NCBI GenBank assembly: GCA_963763495.1
Contig: CAVXOY010000012.1
Coordinates: 1-25,904, forward strand
Source: DAOUEO01 sp963763495
GTDB lineage: Bacteria; Chloroflexota; Dehalococcoidia; DSTF01; JALHUB01
Reading direction: 5' to 3'
DNA: 25,904 nt
In this document: piece after piece, positions 1 through 8,041 of the stretch
Position numbering within the stretch: position 1 is the stretch's first letter
Layout: the number at the start of each line of letters is the position of its first letter
Program-made: the position numbers and the translations under genes
The notes under the pieces: generated by a model
What the model was told of the DNA's origin: nothing
What the model saw: only the letters and a program-made list of their open reading frames with translations
Database searches by the model: none

Positions 1-858
1 ACGGTCATGACGCCAATGCCGGTGGCAATGAGACCGAAGGCACGCAGGACCAGACGGGAAAGATCCATTCCGGCTCGCCTGTGAGCTGGAAGATAACCAC
101 TCCCAGGATCATTGCCCGGATGTTCTCCGCTGCCGTCGATTCGAAAAGGTCGGCGCCACGGCCGGCGCAGTCGCCCACGTTGTCGCCGACGAGGTCTGCA
201 ATCACAGCGGCGTTCGCGGGTCGTCCTCCGGTATGCCGGCCTCCACCTTGCCCACCAAGTCGGCGCCCACGTCCGCCGCCTTCGTGTATATTCCACCGCC
301 GAGCTGCGCGAAAAGGGCGACGAAGCTGGCGCCGAAGCCGAAGCCGACGATGAGGAACGGCGTATCTGCCATATCGTTGCCAGGACGCGGCTATAGACGC
401 CGAACAGCGAGGCGACGCCGATCAGGCTCAACGCGACTACCAGGAAACCGCGAGACAGCGCCGCCTCGTAGGGACACCGCCACGGCATCGCGGAGACTGC
501 GCGTTGCCGCCGAAGCGCAGCGGCCGTTCGATTTCACCGACACGTACATGCCGATGAAGCCGGCGATAGCCGAGCATATGGCGCCGATCATGAAGGCGAC
601 GCCGGTCAGGACGCCTGTCTTCGTGCTCTCGTCGAAGTAGCCGACGATGAGGCCAATGATCACCGCCGTCACGACCGACAGCATGCCGATCGTCTGGTAT
701 TGGCGTCGCAGGAATGCCATCGCCCCCTCGAAGATCATTCCGGCGATCCTCTGCATCTCCGGTGTGCCGCTGTCACGTCTGAGAACGTCCCAGGCCAGGC
801 CTGCGGCAAACAGGACGGTTGCTATGCCAACTACAGGCACTATCCAAATCATGTCCAT
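1..858 (-). CDS. hppA: Membrane-bound proton-translocating pyrophosphatase, N-terminal part, frameshifted and cut by window edge
   Basis: The family hydrolyses PPi at an integral membrane pump to move H+ (or Na+) across the cytoplasmic membrane. The N-terminus reads MDMIWIVPVVGIATVLFAAG, a typical first membrane helix, followed by the GAMAFLRRQYQTI segment and two more hydrophobic helices. Past the frame breaks the family signatures appear: GGGIYTKAADVGADLVGKVE (PPi/Mg binding DVGADLVGKVE), then VGDNVGDCAGRGADLFE. The frame changes near 448, 385, 215 and 45, yet the conserved sequence resumes each time, which points to indel error. The ATG at 858 has GGAGGAG about 10 nt upstream (near 869-875). 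The C-terminal helices that decide K+ dependence lie outside the window. No confident promoter is visible upstream. Family assignment is secure; intactness cannot be judged. Confidence 0.93.
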
Positions 859-1098
859 CGTTTCTGTGCTCCTCCAGAATTCTTGGCCTTACGGCTTGGC
901 AGAACAGCCTTGGGACCATAATCGGGACGTGTTTGACTTGCCGTTGGGAGTGTAGCAAAGGGTCGATTACAGAGCAACACATGCCGCTACAGCGGTCTAA
1001 CCCGAGTTCAGTGACGAGGAGCGGGGACAATCGGGTGATGTTGGGAAGGTGTTCGGTGGTGCCGGAGCCTTGCGAAGCTACGATCAGGAGGCGATCCT

Positions 1099-1114
1099 GC
1101 CGGTGAATACCGGC
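1099..1114 (-). terminator. Short hairpin just after otsA (weak terminator candidate)
   Basis: A perfect 6-bp stem GCCGGT/ACCGGC with a 4-nt loop abuts the otsA stop codon. No T run follows on the minus strand, so it would be a weak or factor-dependent terminator at best. The rest of 859-1098 shows nothing recognisable apart from the hppA ribosome binding site. Confidence 0.25.
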
Positions 1115-2969
1115 TCAGAGGGTGTGACTCGTCCGTTCCTGGGCCAACTGGTTCAGATCCTTCAATTGGTTTCCCAGCCAGGCCCGCAGGTCGTGTTCTT
1201 CAATGAGAGTCCGGAGATGATTCGCCCGGATATGTCTCTCGTTCTCCGGCATCTGTATTGCCTGCCAGAGTGCGTCAGCCGTGTCCTCGACGTTGTGCGG
1301 CTCAATGCCGAGCACGCCATCTCTCAGCTCGTTGTAGGAGCCTGACTTCCCTTGACAAGACGACGACCCCACTACGCTGGTTTACGATTGGACCTTCCTT
1401 GGACACTAGGTTCATGCCGTCAGCCACGGAGTTGACCAACAGCACATCGTAGAGGCTCATGCCTGCTAGCGCCTGGAGATAGTTGTTCTCTACGAAAGTT
1501 TCGATTGGCCGCCAGCCATCTCGGCTATAGCGGGAGTTTATCGCTGCTATCCGTTGGGAGACTTGATGAGCATATTCCCGATACTCAGAGATAGACTTTC
1601 GCGATGGTACCAGGAATGCTAGCAGCTTTGCCTCGCCTACCAGCTCAGGGTGTCTCTGCAGCAGAAGCGCGAAGGCATCGAGACCACGCACAACGTTCTT
1701 GATTGGGTCCAGCCGGTCTACCTTGACTATCGTGTATCTGCCGGCCAGCTTCGCCAGGCGTTCGCGGTACCTGGCGACTGTCGGTGAGGCCATCCGGTCT
1801 CTTAGCCCACCCACGTCCACTGACACTGGATAGGTTCTAACTCTGGTCAAACGGCCTCCCCAAGAAACCTCCGCCCTCGTGTAGTCGATAGCAGTGTAGG
1901 GCAGGAAGTTCTCACAGGTGAGGAGGAAGTTATGGGCGGAGTCGCTTGTCTGGAACCCGACGATATCGGTCATGAGGAGGCTGCGACATATCGCAGCAGT
2001 GAACTCTTGCGGTATCTTCTCCCATATCTCTGGCGCTGGCCAAGGTATGTGCACAAAGTGCTGCAGAATGGCCCGAGGGACCATCTCGCGCACATACGAT
2101 GGGCACATGTAGAGGTGGTAGTCTTGAGTCATCACATATGACGGCAGGCGGTTTCCGTTCAGTTCATTGACGATTGCACGGGCAAAGGCGCGGTTGGCAG
2201 GTAGATATCCTCCCGTCCAGGCTCGACGCATCTTCTGCTTGATAGTGGGACTGCCCAGGCTATCCCACAGAGAATGCTGCAGGAGCCAGAGGATGGGATT
2301 GCTGAAGACGCTATAGTGGAGATCGTAGATGTGCTTGGGGAGTACTACGAAACGGTGATGGCACTGGCCCGCTCCGAGTTGGATGTTTGATCGAGGGCCG
2401 CGCTGGGAGGCCATCTGCCTGTCACCTTCTGTCATGGCACTGGCTACCCATGCGAAGTCGGCTAGGGGGGCGAGGCCGCTGAGTGCCGTCACTAGTCCGC
2501 CGCTGCCGTGCCGAATATCCGATTGGCCGTTTCTATCTCGGTGGTACTCGATAGGGCCACGATGGCTGGCCAAGACGAGCCGCCCCGAGTGCATGCTGTC
2601 CGCGGCCGTTGTCGACGGATTGTCTCCTGGTCGAGGGCGATTCGGTCTGAGCGGGACTGGTTTCCCTTCGGGCAGAATGTGTTGTTCGCGGTTTTCTACT
2701 TGATCCACCGTTTCTCCATTCGATCGTGCGGATCGTGCTAGACCCTCGAGAAGAGTGCTCAGCCGGAGGTTCTCCTCAGAGTGAGGTTCCACTTCTGTCC
2801 CGAAGCACCGCAGTTGGTGTGCTGCCGGAGGCAGAATAGTCTCAAGACGGTCTTTGTCGAGCATCCTTGCCACCCGCAGCTCGTCTTGCGCATCCCGGTT
2901 TCGTGAGAGGCTTGGGTGAGCTTGTCTTCGGAACGAATGGGTGGTGTTCTTACGTATTATCGGCAGCAT
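1115..2969 (-). CDS. otsA: Trehalose-6-phosphate synthase (GT20), one frameshift, unusual N-terminal extension
   Basis: It would transfer glucose from a nucleotide sugar to glucose-6-phosphate, giving trehalose-6-phosphate in the cytoplasm. GT20 marks are visible in order: RLVLASHRGPIEY with GSGGLVTAL (N-terminal sugar-nucleotide loop), VMTQDYHLYM (the usual HDYHL with Q for H, as in many actinobacterial enzymes), FVHIPWP, VKVDRLDPIKN (phosphate-binding R and K), and NLVSKE near the C-terminus. A one-base insertion near 1350 moves the last 80 or so residues (from GSYNELRDG) into another frame. The GT20 core begins at an ATG at 2594, giving about 490 aa, normal for the family. The frame is open back to 2969, adding about 125 residues I do not recognise; another ATG lies at 2864. 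None of the three has a strong Shine-Dalgarno, so the start is uncertain. It follows otsB in the same operon. Confidence 0.9.
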
Positions 2970-3014
2970 GCTAGTTTCGTTTAGTCGCGTCTACGTGATC
3001 CGGCGATCGAGATA

Positions 3015-3936
3015 TCATGCGGGCTTGCCCTGGCTCTCCGAGAGCGCCTCTGAGAGCACTTGCAGGAACCGCGCCGCCGCTTCTGGCCCCGATAGGAGGA
3101 TATCGGAAGCAGCAGCCAACTCATTGGGCGTTTCCGTTCCTCCGACACCTGCAGATAACCCCAGGACTTCTCCTATCTCTCGCAGGTCTCTGATGGCCCG
3201 GAATGCGTCGATGTCAGTCAGGTCGTCGCCCAGGTATAGGATTCCCTTCAGCCGGTATGCCTTCGCAAGCTCTGTGATCACCGTCCCCTTGTTGATGGCC
3301 AGAGGGGGTCGGATTTCGATCACTCTCTTCCCTTCTCTGATCGCTAGTCCGCTTATCGCGGGGATCTCTTCGATTGCCTCAAAGATCGCCTGGCGCGCAC
3401 TGGCTGGATCGGGTGAGGTGCGGTAGTGAATGGATACAACAGTGCCTTTGTCTTCTAGGTGAATGCCCTCCAGACTCTCCAGCTTGTCCTTGAGCATCCT
3501 CAGTACTCCTGCCATCGTCGACGTGTAAGAGACTCGCCTTGTTTTGGTAACCGTCTGCCCTGCTCCAACTTTCGAGCCCGTGATTGCCGATGTATGTCAG
3601 TTGGTCTAATCCAACCATCCGACGCACATCCTCGACCTGCCTGCCCGACACGACCGCTACCAGGTCCAGCGATCCTGCCAACTTGGCGAGGGCGCCCCGG
3701 CATTCCGGCAGAACCTCTGCCTCTTGTGGCGAAGAGACTATCGGGCTAAGCGTTCCGTCGACATCGCTAATGAGTGCGGATGGCCTAGCTCTGAGTACTG
3801 CGAGGGCTTGTGTCTGATGCTCATCCAGCAACAGCTCAGACGCGGAATCCGGGAAGCTTCCTTCCTGGCCAACCTTCGGCGTCATTGTTCCTCTTTGCTG
3901 CCCAGTTCCCGAACTCAGGAGAGAGGGGACCGACAT
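3015..3936 (-). CDS. otsB: Trehalose-6-phosphate phosphatase (HAD superfamily), frameshifted
   Basis: It removes phosphate from trehalose-6-phosphate to give trehalose, the second step after OtsA. HAD motifs are clear: motif I ALISDVDGTLSPI with both catalytic Asp residues, motif II VVAVVSGRQ, the family segment YIGNHGLE, and motif III/IV GDDLTDIDAFRAI that binds Mg2+. The frame breaks near 3515-3530, between LLHVDD and LRMLKDKLESL, and sequence typical of the family continues on both sides. ATG 3936 has AAGGA close upstream; ATG 3885, with AGAGGA, is an equal alternative. The frame stays open to 4029, but that would run into the upstream terminator and is not believed. otsB is first in the operon and otsA starts 45 bp or more after its stop. 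Transcription is probably controlled by the c-di-AMP riboswitch at 4075-4200. Confidence 0.92.
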
Positions 3937-4030
3937 GACATCCTTGTCGGTCGTGGAATGAGCGGGGAAGGAGCAGAGTCGTTCAAGGGCGTCTTGCTTA
4001 TCCTTGCCTTCCGGGTCTGGTTGAAACAAA

Positions 4031-4059
4031 GAAAGCCGGAGGACTTGTCCCCGGCTTTC
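4031..4059 (-). terminator. Intrinsic terminator between riboswitch and otsB (expression platform)
   Basis: On the minus strand GAAAGCCGG-GGAC, loop AA, GTCC-T-CCGGCTTTC form a 13-bp stem with one bulged T, followed by a T-rich tract (TTTGTTT). It lies about 95 nt before the otsB start and 15 nt after the riboswitch. No gene ends here, so its likely job is conditional termination of otsBA transcription. Confidence 0.82.
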
Positions 4060-4074
4060 AACCAGCGGATGCTT

Positions 4075-4200
4075 GTCCTCTTTCAGAGGCCTACGGGGTT
4101 AGCTGTCGGGTTAGGGCTGAAAGAGACTGCCCCTCCTGCTCCTGCAGGACACACCCCAAGTTATTGGTTCCCCCGTTCCCGAGTTCGGGATTTGGCCTGC
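4075..4200 (-). promoter_or_regulatory. c-di-AMP riboswitch (ydaO/yuaA leader) upstream of otsBA
   Basis: Read on the minus strand, this leader carries the conserved blocks of the ydaO/yuaA aptamer in the right order and spacing: CCGAA, then ACGGGGGAACCA, then TTGGGGTG, a CTGCAGGAGCAG stem, and finally CCCGACAGCTAACCCCG with GTAGGC, closed by a CCTCT-GAA-AGAGG hairpin. From memory, the last blocks match the Thermoanaerobacter aptamer of known structure (CCGACAGCTAACTCCG, GGAGGC) almost base for base. A promoter stands upstream and an intrinsic terminator downstream, the usual architecture of a transcriptional OFF switch in which c-di-AMP favours termination. Known members control osmolyte transport, K+ and cell-wall genes; here the gene pair is trehalose synthesis. 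I ran no covariance model, but I am confident of the family. Confidence 0.88.
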
Positions 4201-4230
4201 CACATTTGGCACTATGAATATCTTGTAAGT

Positions 4231-4259
4231 AGTATACCTGGCGCATCCCGGCCTGTCAA
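4231..4259 (-). promoter_or_regulatory. Sigma-70-type promoter of the riboswitch-otsBA unit
   Basis: The minus strand has a perfect -35 TTGACA at 4259-4254, a 17-nt spacer and -10 TATACT at 4236-4231. Transcription would start near 4224, about 25 nt before the riboswitch. It is the strongest promoter seen in the window. Confidence 0.85.
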
Positions 4260-4393
4260 CCGTGCTGGTGCGATGGTATGCTGTCAGCCGGAGTCGTTTA
4301 CGTTAGAGTAACTGCTGGCGCTGGGTCATTTGGGCTGCCCTGCCAAGGAACTGCGCAGACACGGATAGGTGTGTGTGGGGGACGCTGTTGTAG

Positions 4394-4399
4394 TATAAT
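4394..4399 (+). promoter_or_regulatory. -10 element of the tRNA promoter
   Basis: A perfect TATAAT lies 13 nt before the mature tRNA 5' end. No good -35 is present at 16-18 nt (GTGTGT-like sequence), so the promoter is incomplete by eye. It may also serve the NUDIX gene downstream. The rest of 4261-4393 holds nothing recognisable. Confidence 0.5.
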
Positions 4400-4412
4400 C
4401 TGGGAAGCGCGC

Positions 4413-4487
4413 GGGCCTGTAGCTCAGCGGCAGAGCGACCGGCTCATAACCGGTTGGTCGCAGGTTCGAATCCTGCCGGGCCCACCA
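4413..4487 (+). tRNA. tRNA with anticodon CAT (elongator Met or lysidine-modified Ile2)
   Basis: A complete cloverleaf is visible: acceptor GGGCCTG/CGGGCCC, D-arm GCTC...GAGC, anticodon arm ACCGG-CTCATAA-CCGGT with anticodon CAT at 4445-4447, T-arm GCAGG-TTCGAAT-CCTGC, discriminator A and encoded CCA. The G1-C72 pair and an anticodon stem without three consecutive GC pairs exclude the initiator. Similarity of the anticodon region to Ile2 tRNAs makes tRNA-Ile2 (C34 modified to lysidine by TilS) a real possibility. Confidence 0.95.
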
Positions 4488-4519
4488 GCCAAATCCCTGG
4501 TCCCGAAAGACGGCACTCC

Positions 4520-5107
4520 ATGACGCCGCATCGAGGTCTGTCCCTCATAAAGAAGGTGAGGGATACGCTCCGCATCTATGAACCCCTGCGCATACCGCTG
4601 GATGGGCGTCCACCTGCGGCGGTGCTTCTGCTCTTGTATGATCTTGATGAGCGGACGCATCTCCTCTTTACGAGGAGAACGGAGCTCGTGGAGTACCACA
4701 AAGGCCAAATATGCTTCCCCGGCGGGGCCCGCGAGGAGAGTGATGCCGATCTCCTCTCTACCGCCTTGCGTGAGACCTGCGAAGAAGTCGGCGTCCGGCC
4801 GGAACACGTCGAGCCGGTGGGGCGACTGGACGATATCGCGACGATGGGAAGCAACTTCGTGATATCGCCCTACGTCGGCGTTCTTACCGTTCCTGCTCCG
4901 TACCCGTTCGACCACGCCCGCCATGAGGTGGACGAGATACTGGAAGTACCCCTGGATCACCTGTTGGATAGCAGTAACGTATTCCGGGATGTGCGTCGTC
5001 TGGGAGAACACGAAATAGAGATGCAATCCTATCGCTTCGGCGATCACGTGATCTGGGGAGCCACCGCCCGTATCCTCAAACGATTTCTTGACCTCTTGTC
5101 CGAGTAG
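4520..5107 (+). CDS. NUDIX hydrolase, CoA-diphosphatase type
   Basis: A 195-aa intact cytoplasmic enzyme of the NUDIX fold. Residues 47-69 (HLLFTRRTELVEYHKGQICF followed by PGG) match the CoA-specific NUDIX signature of the NudL/PCD1 group, which splits CoA into 4'-phosphopantetheine and 3',5'-ADP. The NUDIX box follows at about 68-92, with the metal-binding stretch LRETCEEVGV. I chose ATG 4520, 32 nt after the tRNA end. The frame opens earlier, but an earlier start would lie inside the tRNA. No good Shine-Dalgarno is seen. It is probably co-transcribed with the tRNA and is convergent with the beta-helix gene. The substrate is inferred from the signature; other nucleotide diphosphates are possible. 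Confidence 0.9.
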   Translation: MTPHRGLSLIKKVRDTLRIYEPLRIPLDGRPPAAVLLLLYDLDERTHLLFTRRTELVEYHKGQICFPGGAREESDADLLSTALRETCEEVGVRPEHVEPVGRLDDIATMGSNFVISPYVGVLTVPAPYPFDHARHEVDEILEVPLDHLLDSSNVFRDVRRLGEHEIEMQSYRFGDHVIWGATARILKRFLDLLSE

Positions 5108-5135
5108 GAGCGGGCATTCTGGGTGCCCAACCTCT

Positions 5136-5163
5136 CAGTCCCTCTCGAATAAAACGAGGACTG
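5136..5163. terminator. Imperfect hairpin between convergent genes
   Basis: CAGTC-(CCT)-CTCG pairs with CGAG-GACTG across an AATAAAA loop, with a 3-nt bulge. It sits between the convergent NUDIX and beta-helix genes and could act on both strands. There is no proper T run, so confidence is low. Confidence 0.3.
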
Positions 5164-5211
5164 GCCCCGCCTTCCGGGATGGCCCGCGCTGAGCTACCGT
5201 CACTACGTCTT

Positions 5212-6507
5212 CTAGGGTGATGCTTCGGTGCAGGCCCCGATCTTGTTGACGAGGTTCTGGAACAGGACATTGGAGGATACTGAGGCGGAGGAGTCTGCGG
5301 TCAGGCAGATTGCGGAACCGCCGTTCTGGGTGACCGAGTTCGACTTGATCTCGCCCTTCGCTGAGTTGACAAAAGATATTCCGATACCGGCGTTGCGTCG
5401 CACCTCATTCTTCAGAACTCTCATGTCCGCTCCCTGCGAGAGTATGCCACCACCGAGGATACTACCCAAGCGCACGGTATCCTTGATGGTATTCCCGCTG
5501 ATCGTGCCGGAGGCGCGGCGCGGGTAGCCTGCCGCAAGTTTCTTGAAGTGAAGTGGGTCGGGATAGGCCCGGTATTCGATGGCGTGTTCCTCGTTCTTGC
5601 TGAAGACGTTGGCGTAGGCATCGACTTTGGCGCCCCAAACGAAGAGCCCTGTCAGCAGGTTGCTGGTAATCTCGTTTCTCCTGAGTATGCCGGTTGTGCC
5701 GGGGAAGAACACCAGGCCGGTGCTGCCGCTTGTCCTGATGGTGCTGTCCTCTATGGTCACGTCGCTCGATCCAACGAAGGACGGTAGGTCCGTGAAGTAG
5801 CAGGCGGGCGCTTCGAGGACACCCGGCGGAAGGAGCGCACAGGGGGACTGGCCGGCGAAGAAGCCGGGGCCACGGTTGTCGGCGATCTGATTCCTTGTCA
5901 GCACTACTTTGCCCGTGTGGCCAACCGCCGACACACCGACTCCGCCGTTGGCGAAGACGGAGTTGTCGGTGAGGGTGACAGCCGAGCGCTGGCGGATCAG
6001 GATGCCGTCGTCGCGGTTGCCAGCGACGAGCGAGTTCGTGACTTGGGCGGTAGTGTCTGAATCGAAGTGAAGGCCAACGCCGTTAAACCCTACTATTACG
6101 TTATCCAGATGGATGTCCTGGGAGTTGCTGACATAGACACCGGAAGGAAGACCGCCGGCAATGATCATGTTCTCCAAGGTGATACCACTGGTGTTGATGA
6201 TGAGGATGGCATCTATCGACCCGTCGGAGGCTACGACCGTCTTGTCGGTACCCGCTCCTCGGATCGTTATCCCTGGGCTGGTATAGCTATCCAGCAAGAG
6301 CCCGCGGCTGACGTGCCAGCCGGCGTCGAGGCAGATGACTGCTCCCGGAGTCGCAGCGCGCACCGCCGCCTGGAGGTTCCCACCTGCCGAGACTTGATCG
6401 GTGCAGGGAAGGAACGCCCCTTCTGCCGGCTTTCCGTTCTGTCCGATGAGTATAGCCAGCGTGGAAAGGCCCACCACCAGCCCCGCAATGATAACCCTGA
6501 GTCGCAT
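5212..6507 (-). CDS. Secreted right-handed parallel beta-helix repeat protein
   Basis: An intact 431-aa protein. Residues 1-31 form a signal peptide (MRLRVIIAGLVVGLSTLAIL then a small polar stretch), so it is exported. From about residue 45 on it is built of repeated rungs with the N-x-(I/V)-x-x-N/G pattern of NosD/pectate-lyase-like beta-helices (for example ITLENMIIAGG, VTNSLVAGNRDDGILI, GEIKSNSVTQNGG). A Cys pair near 240-255 may form a disulfide in a loop. The family binds or cleaves surface polysaccharides; no catalytic triad could be assigned, so only the fold and export are claimed. AGGAGG abuts the ATG at 6507, and AAAGG lies at a more normal distance. A promoter at 6560-6588 suggests separate transcription from rarA. 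Confidence 0.85.
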   Translation of the reverse strand: MRLRVIIAGLVVGLSTLAILIGQNGKPAEGAFLPCTDQVSAGGNLQAAVRAATPGAVICLDAGWHVSRGLLLDSYTSPGITIRGAGTDKTVVASDGSIDAILIINTSGITLENMIIAGGLPSGVYVSNSQDIHLDNVIVGFNGVGLHFDSDTTAQVTNSLVAGNRDDGILIRQRSAVTLTDNSVFANGGVGVSAVGHTGKVVLTRNQIADNRGPGFFAGQSPCALLPPGVLEAPACYFTDLPSFVGSSDVTIEDSTIRTSGSTGLVFFPGTTGILRRNEITSNLLTGLFVWGAKVDAYANVFSKNEEHAIEYRAYPDPLHFKKLAAGYPRRASGTISGNTIKDTVRLGSILGGGILSQGADMRVLKNEVRRNAGIGISFVNSAKGEIKSNSVTQNGGSAICLTADSSASVSSNVLFQNLVNKIGACTEASP

Positions 6508-6559
6508 CCTCCTCGCCTTTCTAGCTATGCCGTGAAGGTCTCTCGCTGGAGAGTGTCAA

Positions 6560-6588
6560 AGGATATTCCAGAAGCGCGACTTCGTCAA
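6560..6588 (-). promoter_or_regulatory. Sigma-70-type promoter for the beta-helix gene
   Basis: Minus-strand -35 TTGACG (6588-6583), 17-nt spacer, -10 TATCCT (6565-6560). The predicted start is about 45 nt before the ATG at 6507. It lies in the 102-bp gap after rarA, so the beta-helix gene can be expressed independently. Confidence 0.55.
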
Positions 6589-6609
6589 GAGCCTAGAGAT
6601 GACCACCGG

Positions 6610-7977
6610 CTAGGAATCTTCCTCTTTGGGGCGCTGCTGTAGCTTCTGGTATGCCTCCCGTATCCGCCGCTCCCATCCCAATTCGCCCGGCTCATAGTAG
6701 CGCCGTCCCTGGAGCTGTTTGGGCAGGTACTCCTGTTCGACCTCATGTCCGGGATAGCTGTGGGCGTACTTGTAGTCCTTCCCGTATCCCATCTCCCGCA
6801 TCAGGCCGGTTACGGCGTTGCGCAGATGCAGCGGGACGGCGTCGTTGCGAGTCTGGCGGGCGTCGGCGAGGGCGCGCTGATAGGAGGTGAGGGCGCTGTT
6901 GCTCTTGGGCGCCGTCGCCAGGTAGATCGCGCATTCGGCCATGGGGAGAAATCCCTCCGGCATGCCGACGAAGTGCACTGCCTGCTGACAGGCGGTCGCG
7001 ACAACGAGCGCCTGGGGGTCGGCCAGGCCGATATCTTCGGCTGCCAGGATGACCATGCGGCGGATGATGTACAGAGGGTCTTCGCCGGCGTCGATCATGC
7101 GGGCGAGCCAGTAGAGGGCGGCATCGGGGTCGGAGCCGCGCAACGACTTGATGAAGGCGGAGATGGTGTCGTAGTGGGCCTCGCCGGCCTTGTCGTAGAG
7201 GTAGGTGCGATGCTGGAGCGCCTCCTCGATCATGGCCAGCGTGACGCGCTTGACGCCGTCGCTGTCCGGTTTGGCGGCGGACACCGCCAGCTCGATGGCG
7301 TTCAGAGCGATACGGGCGTCGCCGCCACAGCTCGAGGCGAGGGCGGTGATGGCTTCGTCGTCCACCGACAGCTTCTGTTGCCCCAGGCCGCGCTCTTCGT
7401 CGCTGAGGGCGCGCCGGACGATGGTCTCCATCTGCTCAGGCGTCAGGAGGTTGAGGGTGTAGACGCGGCAGCGGGAGAGCAGGGGGCCGATGACCTCGAA
7501 GGAGGGGTTCTCGGTGGTGGCGCCGATGAGGGTTACGGTGGCGTCCTCGACGTGGGGCAGCACGACGTCCTGCTGGGCCTTGTTGAAGCGGTGGATCTCG
7601 TCGATGAAGAGGATGGTACGCCGGCCGTACATGCCGCGGCGCTCGCGGGCCTCGTGGACGACGCGGCGGAGGTCGGCGACGCCGGCGGTGACGGCGGAGA
7701 TGGGCTCGAAGTGGGACTTGGTCTGGGTGGCGACGATGCGGGCAAGGGTGGTCTTGCCGCTGCCGGGCGGGCCCCAGAGGATGATGGAGGGGACCTGGTC
7801 GGCGTCGATGACGCGGCGGAGCATGCGGCCTTCGCCGATGAGGTGCTCCTGGCCCACGAACTCGTCGAAGGTGCGGGGGCGCATGCGGGCAGCCAGGGGC
7901 GCCTCGCGCTGGGCTTGGGCGCGGGCGCTCTCGCCGAACATGTCGGGCTGAGGGCCCTTAGGCTTGCCGGGGCTCAT
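6610..7977 (-). CDS. rarA: Replication-associated recombination protein A (RarA/MgsA), AAA+ ATPase
   Basis: An intact 455-aa clamp-loader-like AAA+ ATPase that acts at stalled replication forks. Walker A GPPGSGKT lies at residues 69-76, Walker B ILFIDEIHRFNKAQQD at about 122-137, sensor 1 LIGATTENPSF at about 150-160 and the arginine-finger SRCRVY at about 168-173. The C-terminal half shows the MgsA tetramerisation region (AALYWLARMIDAGEDPLYI, AAEDIGLADPQAL, SYPGHEVEQEYLP). ATG 7977 is chosen because GGAGAGGGGAG lies 8 nt upstream and the RarA N-terminus (MFGE, PLAARMRPRTFDEFVGQ) follows closely. The frame is open to 8316, but that sequence is low-complexity and non-conserved. A -10 candidate and a CCTAGG pair lie just upstream. 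Confidence 0.96.
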   Translation of the reverse strand: MSPGKPKGPQPDMFGESARAQAQREAPLAARMRPRTFDEFVGQEHLIGEGRMLRRVIDADQVPSIILWGPPGSGKTTLARIVATQTKSHFEPISAVTAGVADLRRVVHEARERRGMYGRRTILFIDEIHRFNKAQQDVVLPHVEDATVTLIGATTENPSFEVIGPLLSRCRVYTLNLLTPEQMETIVRRALSDEERGLGQQKLSVDDEAITALASSCGGDARIALNAIELAVSAAKPDSDGVKRVTLAMIEEALQHRTYLYDKAGEAHYDTISAFIKSLRGSDPDAALYWLARMIDAGEDPLYIIRRMVILAAEDIGLADPQALVVATACQQAVHFVGMPEGFLPMAECAIYLATAPKSNSALTSYQRALADARQTRNDAVPLHLRNAVTGLMREMGYGKDYKYAHSYPGHEVEQEYLPKQLQGRRYYEPGELGWERRIREAYQKLQQRPKEEDS

Positions 7978-8014
7978 GGCAGCGGCTCCCCTCTCCAAAG
8001 GCGGGTAGGACTCT

Positions 8015-8041
8015 CCTAGGGTTAGCCTAGGCACCATTCTA
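8015..8041 (-). promoter_or_regulatory. Candidate rarA promoter -10 with paired CCTAGG operator
   Basis: CCTAGG at 8015-8020 and again at 8026-8031, 11 bp centre to centre, lie just downstream of a minus-strand TAGAAT (8041-8036) that could be a -10. The predicted start would fall inside the pair, and the rarA ATG is about 40-50 nt on. The -35 is poor. Operator function is inference from symmetry and position only. Confidence 0.3.

Noticed and set aside
4413..4487. Initiator tRNA-fMet.
   Set aside because: It has a paired G1-C72 and lacks the three consecutive G-C pairs of the initiator anticodon stem.
4454..4519. Longer start for the NUDIX gene.
   Set aside because: It would begin inside the tRNA; ATG 4520 lies cleanly after the tRNA 3' end.
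6745..8019. Plus-strand open frame of 424 codons opposite rarA.
   Set aside because: It is antisense to an intact RarA gene. Its Gly/Val/Asp-rich composition is the usual complement of GC-rich coding DNA and it has no domain.
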